A stretch of DNA of 64,000 nucleotides. Origin: Bacteroidales bacterium (GTDB lineage Bacteria > Bacteroidota > Bacteroidia > Bacteroidales > P3). This document shows, piece after piece, positions 10,001-18,134 of this stretch. The stretch's first letter is position 1. Each line of letters begins with the position of its first letter. Under the pieces are notes generated by a model, which had not been told where the DNA came from, ran no database searches, and saw only the letters and a program-made list of their open reading frames with translations. Location: the NCBI GenBank assembly GCA_017429685.1, contig JAFROL010000041.1, positions 26,846-90,845 on the forward strand. The letters are read 5' to 3'. The position numbers and the translations under genes were made by a program.

Positions 10001-10788
10001 TCTTCATTCCCGCCTTCCCCGGCACCAACTGCGAGTACGACAGCGCACGCGCCTTCAACCGCGCCGGCGCCGAAAGCGAAATCATCGTCTTCCGCAACCA
10101 GAACGGCCAGCAGATCCGCGAGAGCGTTGACGCATACGTCGACGCTATCCGCCGCAGCCAGATCATTATGATTCCCGGCGGCTTCTCGGCAGGCGACGAG
10201 CCCGAAGGCAGCGCCAAGTTCATCACCAGCGTCTTCCGCAATCCGCGCATTGCCGATGCCGTGATGGAACTCCTGCAGAAGCGCGACGGCCTGATGCTTG
10301 GCATCTGCAACGGCTTCCAGGCCCTCGTCAAGCTCGGCCTTGTGCCCTACGGCGAGATTCGTCCGCAGGCTGCCGACGCACCTACGCTAACCTTCAACAC
10401 CATCGGACGCCACCAGAGCAAGATGGCCTACACGCGCGTCAGCTCCAACCTCAGCCCCTGGCTGCAGCGTGCCGAGCTGGGTGCCACCTACGTCATCCCC
10501 ATCTCGCACGGCGAAGGCCGCTTTGTGGCGCCGCAGGAGTGGATCGACCGCCTCTTCAAGAACGGACAGGTGGCAACGCAGTACGTTGACCTGCAGGGCA
10601 ATCCCACGATGGACGAGGAGTACAATATGAACGGCTCCTACTGCGCCATCGAAGGCATCACCAGCCCCGACGGCCGTGTTTTTGGCAAGATGGGCCACAG
10701 TGAGCGTCGCAGCAAAGGCAGCGCCCTCAACATCTACGGCAACGACGACCAGCAGATCTTCGAAAGCGGAGTGCAGTATTTTAAATAA
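7021..10788 (+). CDS. purL: phosphoribosylformylglycinamidine synthase, large single-chain PurL
   Basis: Fourth step of de novo purine synthesis: FGAR + glutamine + ATP to FGAM. This is the single-chain form, 1255 residues from the ATG at 7021 (MNTVRRIYVEKK). An upstream in-frame ATG at 6898 would overlap the acyltransferase and add unconserved sequence. It has a PurS-like N-terminus, the DTYWSDHCRHTTF substrate motif, two AIRS-type ATPase halves, and a C-terminal class I glutamine amidotransferase (PGTNCEYD, nucleophile Cys in MLGICNGFQ, His in SHGEGRF). Between the synthetase and amidotransferase domains (residues about 958-990) sits repeat-derived sequence (TENGNQK, then THSHINALTHS). It is the last gene of the ffh-folD run and is followed by a terminator. 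Confidence 0.97.
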   Translation: MNTVRRIYVEKKPDFAIKANELKSEMLNYLNINADNVRVLIRYDIENLSDETYRKALVTVFSEPPVDDVYEEQFPHAGSDFCFSVEYLPGQFDQRADSAEQCCCLLNDSEQPIIKSATTYVISGTLTDAQKEAIRKHCINPVDSRLTDEVKPETLVDHFDEPADVITFDGFKDMAEPQLRELYDSLGLAMTFADFKHIQRYFHDEEHRNPTMTEIRVLDTYWSDHCRHTTFATELKDVKFDDGYYRPLIEGAFKQYLADHKEQYTGRTDKYVCLMDIGTLAGKRLKKAGYLDDQEPSDEINACSIVVPVVIDGVEEEWLINFKNETHNHPTEIEPFGGAATCLGGCIRDPLSGRTYVYQAMRVTGAADPTKPLNETLPGKLPQRKIVTTAARGYSSYGNQIGLATGLVNEIYHPGYVAKRMEIGAVIAAAPRRAVKRLTSDPGDIIILLGGRTGRDGIGGATGASKSHTTKSLTSCGAEVQKGNAPTERKIQRLFRREEVSSLIKKCNDFGAGGVSVAIGELADGLQINLDKVPKKYAGLDGTELAISESQERMAVVVDPKDVDQMLRYADEENLEATVVATVTEEPRMVISWRGKEIVNLSRRFIDTNGAHQETTVSVTMPNESIKSNKPIDTDIKSLWLNTLANLNVCSQKGLIEMFDSSIGAGSVVMPFGGRYQLTPTQSMIGKLPLLDGKCDTVTIMSYGLDPYKLSWSPFHGAVYAVLDSVAKIAAAGGDASRVRLTFQEYFKKLGNDPYRWGEPFSALLGAYNAQMGLHLPAIGGKDSMSGTFNDIDVPPTFCSFAVGISDLQHVVTPELKKAGSRLVLLDIKQKDYDMPDYDDALAQYAALRKGIEQCQVLSTYCIGRGALIEAVSKMAFGNKLGVTLSDSLTLSDLCKINYGHIVVETSAEVADLPFRSHEIGVVTDNPYFEYKGERVSIEDALAAWQKPLEGVFPTRSAKTENGNQKVETPLFKAPAPLTHSHINALTHSPKPHVFIPAFPGTNCEYDSARAFNRAGAESEIIVFRNQNGQQIRESVDAYVDAIRRSQIIMIPGGFSAGDEPEGSAKFITSVFRNPRIADAVMELLQKRDGLMLGICNGFQALVKLGLVPYGEIRPQAADAPTLTFNTIGRHQSKMAYTRVSSNLSPWLQRAELGATYVIPISHGEGRFVAPQEWIDRLFKNGQVATQYVDLQGNPTMDEEYNMNGSYCAIEGITSPDGRVFGKMGHSERRSKGSALNIYGNDDQQIFESGVQYFK
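9898..9988 (+). repeat. Composite heptamer + octamer repeat inside purL
   Basis: 9898-9925 reads as four degenerate heptamers (ACGGAGA, ACGGAAA, CCAGAAA, GTGGAGA). 9950-9988 resembles the octamer arrays (CACATTAATGCATTAACGCATT). The order heptamer then octamer matches the intergenic modules of this window. All of it is translated in frame as an interdomain linker. Confidence 0.75.
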
Positions 10789-10809
10789 TGAATAATTCTT
10801 TAATGAAAG

Positions 10810-10878
10810 ACTTCGTACGAAAACGAAAGGGGAGAGATTGAATCTGGTCTTCGTCTTCGTTTTCGTCCGAAGTTTTTC
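10810..10878 (+). terminator. Large hairpin terminator after purL
   Basis: Left arm 10810-10827 (ACTTCGTACGAAAACGAA) pairs with right arm 10856-10873 (TTCGTTTTCGTCCGAAGT) with one mismatch, and is followed by TTTTTCTTG. The arms are built from the same ACGAAA hexamer found in other gaps. It ends the ffh-to-purL run only about 25 bp before the next start codon. Confidence 0.8.
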
Positions 10879-10900
10879 TTGAATTTTATTTTATAAATAA

Positions 10901-13900
10901 ATGTCGACGGTCGTTTTTATCGACACAGAAGTTGGCATTGAAAGCCAGCGAGTGCTTGACTACGGTGCAGTGCGCAACGATAATGCAGTGTTGCATACTC
11001 GGTCTACTGCAGAGTTCGTGGCATTTGTTGACGACTGTCGAGTAGTGTGCGGACATAATATCATCTGGTTCGATCTAAAATATGTATCGTTAGAACGGCC
11101 TCACATCTACATCGATACACTCTATCTTTCGCCCTTGCTATTTCCTCAGAAGCCATACCATCGCTTACTGAAGGACGACAAACTGCAAGTGGAGGAACTG
11201 AACAATCCTGTCAACGATGCCAAGAAGGCACGTGACCTGTTTGGCGATGAGTTGGCTGCTTGGCGCTTGCTTTCGGCACGCCGTCAGGCCATATATCGCA
11301 GTTTGCTTTCGCAGGTTAGGGAATTCAGCGGTTTCTTTGACTACATAGGGCAGAATTCTGTGGATTCCAACACGACACTCGCGATGTTGATTAGGGAAGA
11401 ATTTGCTGGCAAGATATGCACTAACGCTAATATCGAGGCTGTGGCGAAGCGTTACCCAGTCGAATTGGCTTACGCGTTGGCTATAATAGGTGCCGACGAT
11501 CTTCAGTCATTGACACCAGCTTGGGTGCTTCGCAACTATCCGAAGGTGAACAATGTGATGGCATTTCTTCGTAACACTCCTTGTGGCGAATGTGAATACT
11601 GCAAACACAAGTTGGATGCCCATATAGGTCTGAAGGACTATTTCGGTTATGACGAGTTCCGGCTTTTCGACGGTGAACCGATGCAGCAAAATGCTGTGGA
11701 GTCAGCCATACGCGGCGAATCTCTGCTGACCATTTTCCCTACAGGTGGTGGCAAATCATTGACATTCCAGTTGCCTGCCTTGATGGCAGGGCGTAACATT
11801 CACGGTTTGACTGTTGTCATATCGCCATTGCAGAGTCTGATGAAAGATCAGGTGGATAATCTGGCCGAGCGTGGTATAGGTGAAGCTGTTACCATCAATG
11901 GTTTGCTTGACCCGATAGAGAGAGCGGCAGCCATCGAGCAGGTGGCTGAGGGTACTGCTAATATGCTTTATATTGCTCCAGAGATGCTTCGTTCGAAAAC
12001 TATCGAACGACTATTGCTGGGTCGGAACGTTGTGCGATTTGTCGTGGATGAGGCTCATTGTTTTTCGGCGTGGGGTCAGGATTTCCGTACCGATTATCTC
12101 TACATAGGCGATTTCATTCGCGAACTGCAGGAAAAGAAGCATCTGTCACAGCCAATAGCCGTGAGTTGCTTCACGGCCACTGCCAAACAAAAGGTAATTT
12201 CCGACATTTGCGTCTATTTCAAGCAGAAACTTGGCATAGACCTGAAAGTTTTTGCTGCTAGTGCTGAGCGGCAAAACCTCCGATACAATGTTCTGCATAC
12301 AGAAACGGCTGACGAGAAGTACAGCCAACTGCGCAACCTGATTCTTGGTCACCAGTGCCCATCCATCGTATATGTAGCGCGTACACGACGCACTCGCGAA
12401 CTGGCCGAGCGGCTTCAACGCGACGGTATTGCAGCACTGCCATTCAATGGCAAGATGGATGCCTCCGAAAAAGTTGAGAACCAAAATGCCTTTATGAATG
12501 GGCAAACGCAGGTTATTGTGGCCACTTCTGCTTTCGGTATGGGGGTGGACAAGAAGGACGTCGGACTGGTTGTGCACTATGACATCAGCGACTCGCTGGA
12601 AAACTATGTGCAGGAAGCCGGACGTGCGGGCCGTGACCCACAGATGGTGGCCGACTGTTATGTGCTGTTTGACGATAATGATCTCGATAAGCATTTTATC
12701 CTACTCAATCAGACGAAGTTAAGTGTTAGTGAAATACAGCAGGTCTGGAAAGCAATTAAAGAACTGACTGCAAAGCGCGACAAAGTGAGTTGTTCGCCGC
12801 TGGAGATAGCTCGCCAGGCTGGATGGAATGACGACGATGGTGCAGATATCGAGACTCGCGTGCGAGGAACCATTACTGCGTTGGAACAAGCTGAATTTAT
12901 CAGTCGCGGTAGCAATGCGCCACAAATCTATGCCACCGGAATCAAGGTCCGTTCGATGGACGAAGCTCGTCAACGACTGAACGTCTCGACCCTTTTCGAC
13001 GACATTACACGCGAGGAGGCTATCCGTATAATTCATTCGCTTATTAGCAGTCGAGCCACAACCGACGGCAGATGTGCGGAGGCGGAAAGCCGCATTGACT
13101 ACCTCGCCGACATTCTTGGAATGAAGAAAGAGGCTGTGGTGCGTAACATTAACCTGATGCGACAAGAGGGAATTTTGGCAGACACGCAGGATATGCAGGC
13201 CTATATTGATCGCGCCAACATTGCACGCGGACTGGAAGAAATGCTGCGGTTGGAGAAGTACCTGTTGCAGCAGATTGGCACCGACACTGCCATCTTCAAT
13301 TACAAGCAGCTTAATGCAGAAGCCAATCAGGCGGGCCATATACATTGTACGGTGAAAAAACTGCGTATGCTGTTTCACTTTATGCTTGTCAAAGGCTACG
13401 TGCGCAAAGAGGAACATACGGCTTCTGATAGTGTCAGACTGCGGTTGGAAGTGGATCGCGAGGCTACTATGGCACGTTTTGGCCGTCGCGTGGATTTGAG
13501 CCGCTATGTGGTCAAGGTACTTGCAGGTGCTAACGGTGAAACAATGGTTCTCTTTTCTATAGTCGAGTTGTTGAATCAATTCAACGCTACTCGCCAGACA
13601 TCGGTGTTTGGACCTTCTGATAAGGCTACGCTTGGTGATATGGAGGAGACACTGCTATACCTGAGTAAGGCAGGACTGCTGAAAATAGAAGGTGGTTTTA
13701 TGGTCATTTACAACACGATGCAGCTGCACCGAAAGGTCGAACGCTCGCGTCGCTATGGCAAAGACCAGTACCGTCTGCTGGACGAGTTCTACCGGCAGCG
13801 TATTCAGCAGATACATATCGTAGGCGAATATGCCAATATGATGGTGCGCGACTACGATGCTGCAATGCAGTTTGTCAGCGATTATTTCCTGATGGATTAC

Positions 13901-15613
13901 CGTGCTTTCATCAACAAATACTTTAAAGGTGATCGGCGTGCCCAAATTGTAAAAAACATCACACCTGCCAAATATGAGCAAATCTTCGGTTCGTTAAGTC
14001 AGCGTCAGCGTGATATTATAGACGATAAGCAGTCAAAGTACATCGTGGTGGCAGCAGGGCCTGGTAGCGGCAAGACGCGTGTGCTTGTTCATAAACTGGC
14101 TTCGCTGCTGTTGATGGAGGATGTAAAACACGAGCAACTGCTTATGCTTACATTTTCGCGGGCAGCTGCTACGGAGTTTAAGAAGCGACTCATCGAGCTG
14201 GTGGGCAATGCTGCACACTTTGTCGATATCAAGACCTTTCATTCATACAGTTTCGACCTTATAGGTCGCAACGGATCGCTCGAAGAGGCTGATAGCGTCG
14301 TGAGACGTGCGGCAGAAATGATAGAGAATGGCGATGTGGAAGAAAGTAAGATTGCCAAAAGTGTGTTGGTGATTGACGAGGCGCAAGATATGAGCGGTGA
14401 CGACTTTAGGTTGGTGCAGGCTTTGATGCAAAAAAACGAGGAAATGCGCTTGATTGCTGTTGGCGACGACGACCAGAATATCTTTGCATTTCGAGGAAGC
14501 AGTTCGCACTATTTGCAGTCGCTGATCAACGACAAAGGTGCCACGCTCTATGAACTTGTGGACAACTATCGTAGTGACCGCGCTATTGTTGATTATGCAA
14601 ATCGCTTTGTGCAGCAAATTCACGGACGTATAAAGAAGACACCAATAGTGGCTGTTAGCCATAAAGACGGTCAGCTTGACACATCTGCCCACATTAAGGA
14701 TTCTAATTTCAATATTCAAACAGTCGGTACAACTGCTGTGCTCACCATCACTAACGAGCAAACACTGCAGGTCGCTCACTTATTACGGCAGCAGGGTAGA
14801 CGCATAAGGATAATCCAATCCACCGATGGTTTCCGTTTTGTAAACTTGGCTGAAGTACGCTTTTTTTTCAAGCAACTGGGTAACTCTGCGGATGGCCGTA
14901 TTAGTGGTGAACAATGGGAACAGGCCAAACTGCGTACCGAAAAAGCCTATGCGTCAAGTACCTGTATAGAGGCTGTGAAACAGTTCTTTGCAGATTTCGA
15001 GTCTACGCATAAGAACTATTATCGCAGTGATTTGCGAGAATTTGCCCTCGAATCGACTATTGACGACTTTATCGCCACGGACGAAGACGCTATCTTCGTC
15101 AGCACCATTCATAAGGCAAAAGGACGCGAGTTCGATACCGTCCATCTGCTGTATGGTGGCATACGCAAAATGGATGACGATATGCTTCGCGCTATCTATG
15201 TCGGTATCACTCGTGCAAAGCATAACCTTTTTATTTATAAAGATGTGTCTTTCCTTGTTAATCACCCTTCTATCGTATTGTCGCTATCGATGCACGACGT
15301 GTGGCTTGATTATTTCTATAATATGAAGGAACAAGTGCTGCGTCTGCGAAGTGGAGACAAACTTCAGTATTCTGAAGGCTATCTCATATACCAAGGTATG
15401 CGTATCGGATGTGTTTCTAATGCTATGCGAAAACGTCTTGTGACACTGGAAGGCAAAGGATATACTGTCTCGGATGCAGAGGTGAGTTTCGTGATCGCTT
15501 GGCGACCGCGCGATGAGGAAAAGGAAATCGCTGTGTGTCTTGCTAATCTTGAACTTAGCAAAAATGACTGCCAGCTTATAAGCAATAGGGATGAAGCTCA
15601 GAACAACCTCTGA
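10901..15613 (+). CDS. DEDD exonuclease - RecQ helicase - UvrD-type helicase triple fusion
   Basis: A 1570-residue DNA-processing protein. Residues 1-110 form a DnaQ-like exonuclease: D8-T-E10 (ExoI), HNIIWFD at 52-58 (ExoII), D106 (ExoIII); the usual ExoIII His, five before D106, is Asn101. CGECEYCK near 228 could bind metal. A full RecQ (SF2) module follows: FPTGGGKS near 278, VVDEAHCFSAWG near 380, and motif VI QEAGRAGRD near 571. The C-terminal third is an SF1 UvrD/PcrA-like helicase: AGPGSGKTRV near 1052, IDEAQD near 1159, VGDDDQNIFAFRG near 1188, TIHKAKGREFD near 1402, YVGITRAKHNLF near 1433. Large RecQ-family fusions occur in Bacteroidota; a role in recombination repair or anti-phage defence is plausible but unproven. 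Confidence 0.9.
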   Translation: MSTVVFIDTEVGIESQRVLDYGAVRNDNAVLHTRSTAEFVAFVDDCRVVCGHNIIWFDLKYVSLERPHIYIDTLYLSPLLFPQKPYHRLLKDDKLQVEELNNPVNDAKKARDLFGDELAAWRLLSARRQAIYRSLLSQVREFSGFFDYIGQNSVDSNTTLAMLIREEFAGKICTNANIEAVAKRYPVELAYALAIIGADDLQSLTPAWVLRNYPKVNNVMAFLRNTPCGECEYCKHKLDAHIGLKDYFGYDEFRLFDGEPMQQNAVESAIRGESLLTIFPTGGGKSLTFQLPALMAGRNIHGLTVVISPLQSLMKDQVDNLAERGIGEAVTINGLLDPIERAAAIEQVAEGTANMLYIAPEMLRSKTIERLLLGRNVVRFVVDEAHCFSAWGQDFRTDYLYIGDFIRELQEKKHLSQPIAVSCFTATAKQKVISDICVYFKQKLGIDLKVFAASAERQNLRYNVLHTETADEKYSQLRNLILGHQCPSIVYVARTRRTRELAERLQRDGIAALPFNGKMDASEKVENQNAFMNGQTQVIVATSAFGMGVDKKDVGLVVHYDISDSLENYVQEAGRAGRDPQMVADCYVLFDDNDLDKHFILLNQTKLSVSEIQQVWKAIKELTAKRDKVSCSPLEIARQAGWNDDDGADIETRVRGTITALEQAEFISRGSNAPQIYATGIKVRSMDEARQRLNVSTLFDDITREEAIRIIHSLISSRATTDGRCAEAESRIDYLADILGMKKEAVVRNINLMRQEGILADTQDMQAYIDRANIARGLEEMLRLEKYLLQQIGTDTAIFNYKQLNAEANQAGHIHCTVKKLRMLFHFMLVKGYVRKEEHTASDSVRLRLEVDREATMARFGRRVDLSRYVVKVLAGANGETMVLFSIVELLNQFNATRQTSVFGPSDKATLGDMEETLLYLSKAGLLKIEGGFMVIYNTMQLHRKVERSRRYGKDQYRLLDEFYRQRIQQIHIVGEYANMMVRDYDAAMQFVSDYFLMDYRAFINKYFKGDRRAQIVKNITPAKYEQIFGSLSQRQRDIIDDKQSKYIVVAAGPGSGKTRVLVHKLASLLLMEDVKHEQLLMLTFSRAAATEFKKRLIELVGNAAHFVDIKTFHSYSFDLIGRNGSLEEADSVVRRAAEMIENGDVEESKIAKSVLVIDEAQDMSGDDFRLVQALMQKNEEMRLIAVGDDDQNIFAFRGSSSHYLQSLINDKGATLYELVDNYRSDRAIVDYANRFVQQIHGRIKKTPIVAVSHKDGQLDTSAHIKDSNFNIQTVGTTAVLTITNEQTLQVAHLLRQQGRRIRIIQSTDGFRFVNLAEVRFFFKQLGNSADGRISGEQWEQAKLRTEKAYASSTCIEAVKQFFADFESTHKNYYRSDLREFALESTIDDFIATDEDAIFVSTIHKAKGREFDTVHLLYGGIRKMDDDMLRAIYVGITRAKHNLFIYKDVSFLVNHPSIVLSLSMHDVWLDYFYNMKEQVLRLRSGDKLQYSEGYLIYQGMRIGCVSNAMRKRLVTLEGKGYTVSDAEVSFVIAWRPRDEEKEIAVCLANLELSKNDCQLISNRDEAQNNL

Positions 15614-15702
15614 TATTCAATCAAATCGCTTGAGAGGAAGATGATAGTATTGGAGGTCACTGGATTTAATCAAACAATATTAATTTCGATCTATAGATAG
15701 CT

Positions 15703-15951
15703 ATGTCAGTAATATACAAGATTATATGTCGTGGATGCGGGTGCTCGTTCGAGCGAAGCTGTGGCATTGGATACAACGGGCAGGGAACGCTCTACTGCAA
15801 TCGGTGCGGACGGGCACGGATGGTTGACTTCAGTTGCGGTTGGGACCCCGTGCCGCAGTGCGAATGTGGCGGTACTTTTGACGCCGACGCGCTGGGCTGC
15901 TGTCCTCAATGCGGAGCGGTGCTTTCAAACGATGATGTGGCGAATAATTAG
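15703..15951 (+). CDS. small cysteine-rich zinc-ribbon protein
   Basis: An 82-residue protein with twelve cysteines (C9, C12, C14, C20, C32, C35, C45, C53, C55, C66, C67, C70), mostly as CxxC or CxC pairs, so it most likely folds around two or three zinc ions. No catalytic motif is visible. It lies 89 bp after the helicase fusion and 5 bp before ogt, in the same direction, so it is probably cotranscribed with a DNA repair gene. Its function is unknown; a nucleic-acid or protein adaptor is a guess. Confidence 0.75.
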   Translation: MSVIYKIICRGCGCSFERSCGIGYNGQGTLYCNRCGRARMVDFSCGWDPVPQCECGGTFDADALGCCPQCGAVLSNDDVANN

Positions 15952-15956
15952 ATATT

Positions 15957-16415
15957 ATGGCTGGAAGCGAAGTCTATACATATCATTCTCCATTGGGGAC
16001 GATAGCGATAAAATGCTACGGCGAGGCCGTTGCCGAGCTGCGGTTTGGCGATGGTCGGGAGGCTGGCGTCGGTGGCGATATGCCGCCGATGGTAAGGCGT
16101 TGGCTCGACATCTATTTCGCTGGCGGACAGCCTGGTTTTGTTCCGCCGCTTTGCCTTAATGGGACAATGTTTCAGAAGCATGTGTGGGACAAACTGGCAA
16201 AAATTCCTTATGGGGCGACTGTGACTTACGGCGACATTGCCCGCGGCATAGGCTGCCGTTCGGCTCGAGCTGTGGGCCAGGCCATAGGGCATAATCCGGT
16301 GGCTGTTATTGTGCCCTGCCACCGCGTGGTCGGCTCTGGCGGCAGACTGACGGGCTACGCTTTCGGAATCGAACGGAAAAAGTGGCTGATAGAATTTGAA
16401 AAACAACACGTCTGA
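15957..16415 (+). CDS. ogt: methylated-DNA--protein-cysteine S-methyltransferase
   Basis: Suicide DNA repair protein that transfers the alkyl group of O6-alkylguanine to its own cysteine. The 152 residues match Ogt/MGMT. The active site is IVPCHRV with C121. The Asn hinge and DNA-binding segment are seen in IPYGATVTYGDIARGIG (helix-turn-helix wing) and RAVGQAIGHNPVAVI. It lies 5 bp after the zinc-ribbon gene and 16 bp before the helicase-associated-domain gene. No AraC/Ada regulatory part is fused. Confidence 0.95.
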   Translation: MAGSEVYTYHSPLGTIAIKCYGEAVAELRFGDGREAGVGGDMPPMVRRWLDIYFAGGQPGFVPPLCLNGTMFQKHVWDKLAKIPYGATVTYGDIARGIGCRSARAVGQAIGHNPVAVIVPCHRVVGSGGRLTGYAFGIERKKWLIEFEKQHV

Positions 16416-16431
16416 TAAAACATAACGAACT

Positions 16432-16662
16432 ATGACACAAGATGAAATGTGGAAAGCGCGGTGCGACGAGTATGCCGCTTTCATTGAGACCAACGGACGC
16501 TGTCCGTCGAAACATTTCCCCGAAGAGCGCAATCTTCATACGTGGTGGAAACATAATCGAAAACTGATTAATGCCAATGCAATGAGGGCCGATCGTGTGG
16601 AACGCTTCAAGGAACTGGTCGCATTGGCTGAAAGCCATCGCCACGTCAACCAGTATCAGTGA
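16432..16662 (+). CDS. stand-alone helicase-associated (HA) domain protein
   Basis: A 76-residue protein with the spacing of the helicase-associated domain: W7...Y/F around residue 15-18, NGRCPSKHF, then LHTWWKHNRKLI. In known proteins this domain is repeated at the ends of large SF2 helicases; here a single copy forms the whole gene. It follows ogt by 16 bp and may belong to the helicase-zinc ribbon-ogt transcription unit. It may also be a remnant of a larger gene, although both ends look intact. Partner and function are unknown. Confidence 0.6.
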   Translation: MTQDEMWKARCDEYAAFIETNGRCPSKHFPEERNLHTWWKHNRKLINANAMRADRVERFKELVALAESHRHVNQYQ

Positions 16663-16807
16663 CTGGATTCTGCTGTAGTGTGCGACAGGGTGGGGTCTGT
16701 AATCATTCTTTTGTCGTAAGTCGTTGAGGAATAATGGTCCCAAGATTCTGTCATAAATATTATTCTCTCAAACATACCAAAACCTTTCTTTTTGCGTTAA
16801 ATCTTAA

Positions 16808-16845
16808 TTGAAAACAATAGGAATGTTTATTGTCTTGGTTTTCAA
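16808..16845. promoter_or_regulatory. Nested inverted repeat upstream of the CobW-type gene (candidate operator)
   Basis: Outer arms TTGAAAAC (16808-16815) and GTTTTCAA (16838-16845) enclose inner arms ACAATA (16814-16819) and TATTGT (16828-16833). The site is 39 bp from the ATG at 16884. A metal-responsive repressor of the Fur/Zur family is an obvious candidate reader, given that many COG0523 genes are zinc-regulated, but this sequence is not a recognised Zur box. Confidence 0.4.
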
Positions 16846-16883
16846 TACTTAATAAAGTCAATTCTTAAATCAGTCGACAAATA

Positions 16884-18134
16884 ATGAACATAAAATCTAT
16901 TCCTGTACTTCTGCTCACTGGCTATCTTGGCAGTGGCAAAACAACTTTACTGAACCGCATCCTTTCCAACCGCCGCGGCATCAAATTCGCCGTCATCGTC
17001 AACGACCTCGGCGAAGTCAACATCGACGCCGACCTCATCGAAAAAGGTGGCGTAGTGGGCAAAAAGGACGACAACCTCGTGGCCCTGCAAAACGGCTGCA
17101 TCTGCTGCACCCTCAAAATGGACCTCATCGAGCAGCTGCGCGACATCACCAGTCAGCACCGCTTCGACTACATCGTCATCGAGGCCAGCGGCATCTGCGA
17201 ACCCGAACCCATAGCCCAGACCATCTGCTCCATACCCACAATGGGGCCGGAATACGTCAAGGACGGCATTCCCGTGGTCGACAGCATCGTCACCGTGGTC
17301 GACGCGCTGCGTATGAAGGACGAGTTCGGCAGCGGCAAGAACCTGCTCAAGCCCGGCCTGGCCGAGGACGACATCGAGAACCTCGTAATCCAGCAAATCG
17401 AGTTCTGCAATATCATCCTGCTCAACAAGGCCTCGGAGGTTGAACCAGCCGAATTGGGTCGCATCCGCGAAATAATCCGCGCCATACAGCCCAAGGCCGA
17501 AATCATCGATTGCGACTATTGCGACGTCGACTTCGACAAGATTCTGAACACGCGTCTGTTCGACTTCGACCGTGTGGCCACGTCGGCTGCCTGGATCGAC
17601 GCCATCGAGGGACACCACGAGGACGAGGACGAAGAACACGAGCATCATCACCACGATGACGAAGACGAAGAAGAAGACCATCACCACGACGAGCACGATG
17701 ATGACGAGCACGAGCACCACCACCACCATCATCACCATGACCACGACGACGAGGGCGAAGCCGAGGAATACGGCATCTCGACCTTTGTCTACTATCGTCG
17801 CGAACCGATGAATATCAGCCGTTTCGACGACTTCATCGCCCGCCGTTGGCCTAAGGGCGTCATACGCGCCAAGGGCATCTGCTGGTTCCTCTCCGAGCCC
17901 GACACCTGCTACCTTTTCGAGCAGGCCGGCAAGCAAGTGTCGTTGCGCGACACAGGCCAGTGGTACGCAACGATGCCCGACGAGGAGCTGCTTGACTTTA
18001 TGCGCCGCAACCCCGACCTGATGCGCGACTGGGACGACACCTACGGCGACCGTATGCAGAAGCTCGTCTTCATCGGCCAGCACCTCGACCGCGACGCCAT
18101 CACCGCCGAACTCGACGCCTGCCTGTCGAAGTAG
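16884..18134 (+). CDS. CobW/COG0523-family metallochaperone GTPase with a long His/Asp/Glu loop
   Basis: P-loop GTPase of the G3E family that inserts or delivers metal ions (zinc or others) to client proteins. The P-loop is GYLGSGKTTLLNRI (residues 13-26). The metal-binding GCICC motif has C72, C74 and C75, and the C-terminal CobW domain follows the linker. Between the domains (about residues 246-290) is an extreme His/Asp/Glu stretch including a run of eight histidines, well suited to binding divalent metal. The 416-residue length is normal for YeiR/ZigA-like members. The TAG stop shares its last base with the first heptamer of the repeat array that follows. Confidence 0.9.
   Translation: MNIKSIPVLLLTGYLGSGKTTLLNRILSNRRGIKFAVIVNDLGEVNIDADLIEKGGVVGKKDDNLVALQNGCICCTLKMDLIEQLRDITSQHRFDYIVIEASGICEPEPIAQTICSIPTMGPEYVKDGIPVVDSIVTVVDALRMKDEFGSGKNLLKPGLAEDDIENLVIQQIEFCNIILLNKASEVEPAELGRIREIIRAIQPKAEIIDCDYCDVDFDKILNTRLFDFDRVATSAAWIDAIEGHHEDEDEEHEHHHHDDEDEEEDHHHDEHDDDEHEHHHHHHHHDHDDEGEAEEYGISTFVYYRREPMNISRFDDFIARRWPKGVIRAKGICWFLSEPDTCYLFEQAGKQVSLRDTGQWYATMPDEELLDFMRRNPDLMRDWDDTYGDRMQKLVFIGQHLDRDAITAELDACLSK

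Noticed and set aside
16947-18083. Long minus-strand frame opposite the CobW-type gene (VVVMVMMVVVVLVLV)
   Set aside because: Antisense of the His/Asp-rich coding stretch; not a gene.
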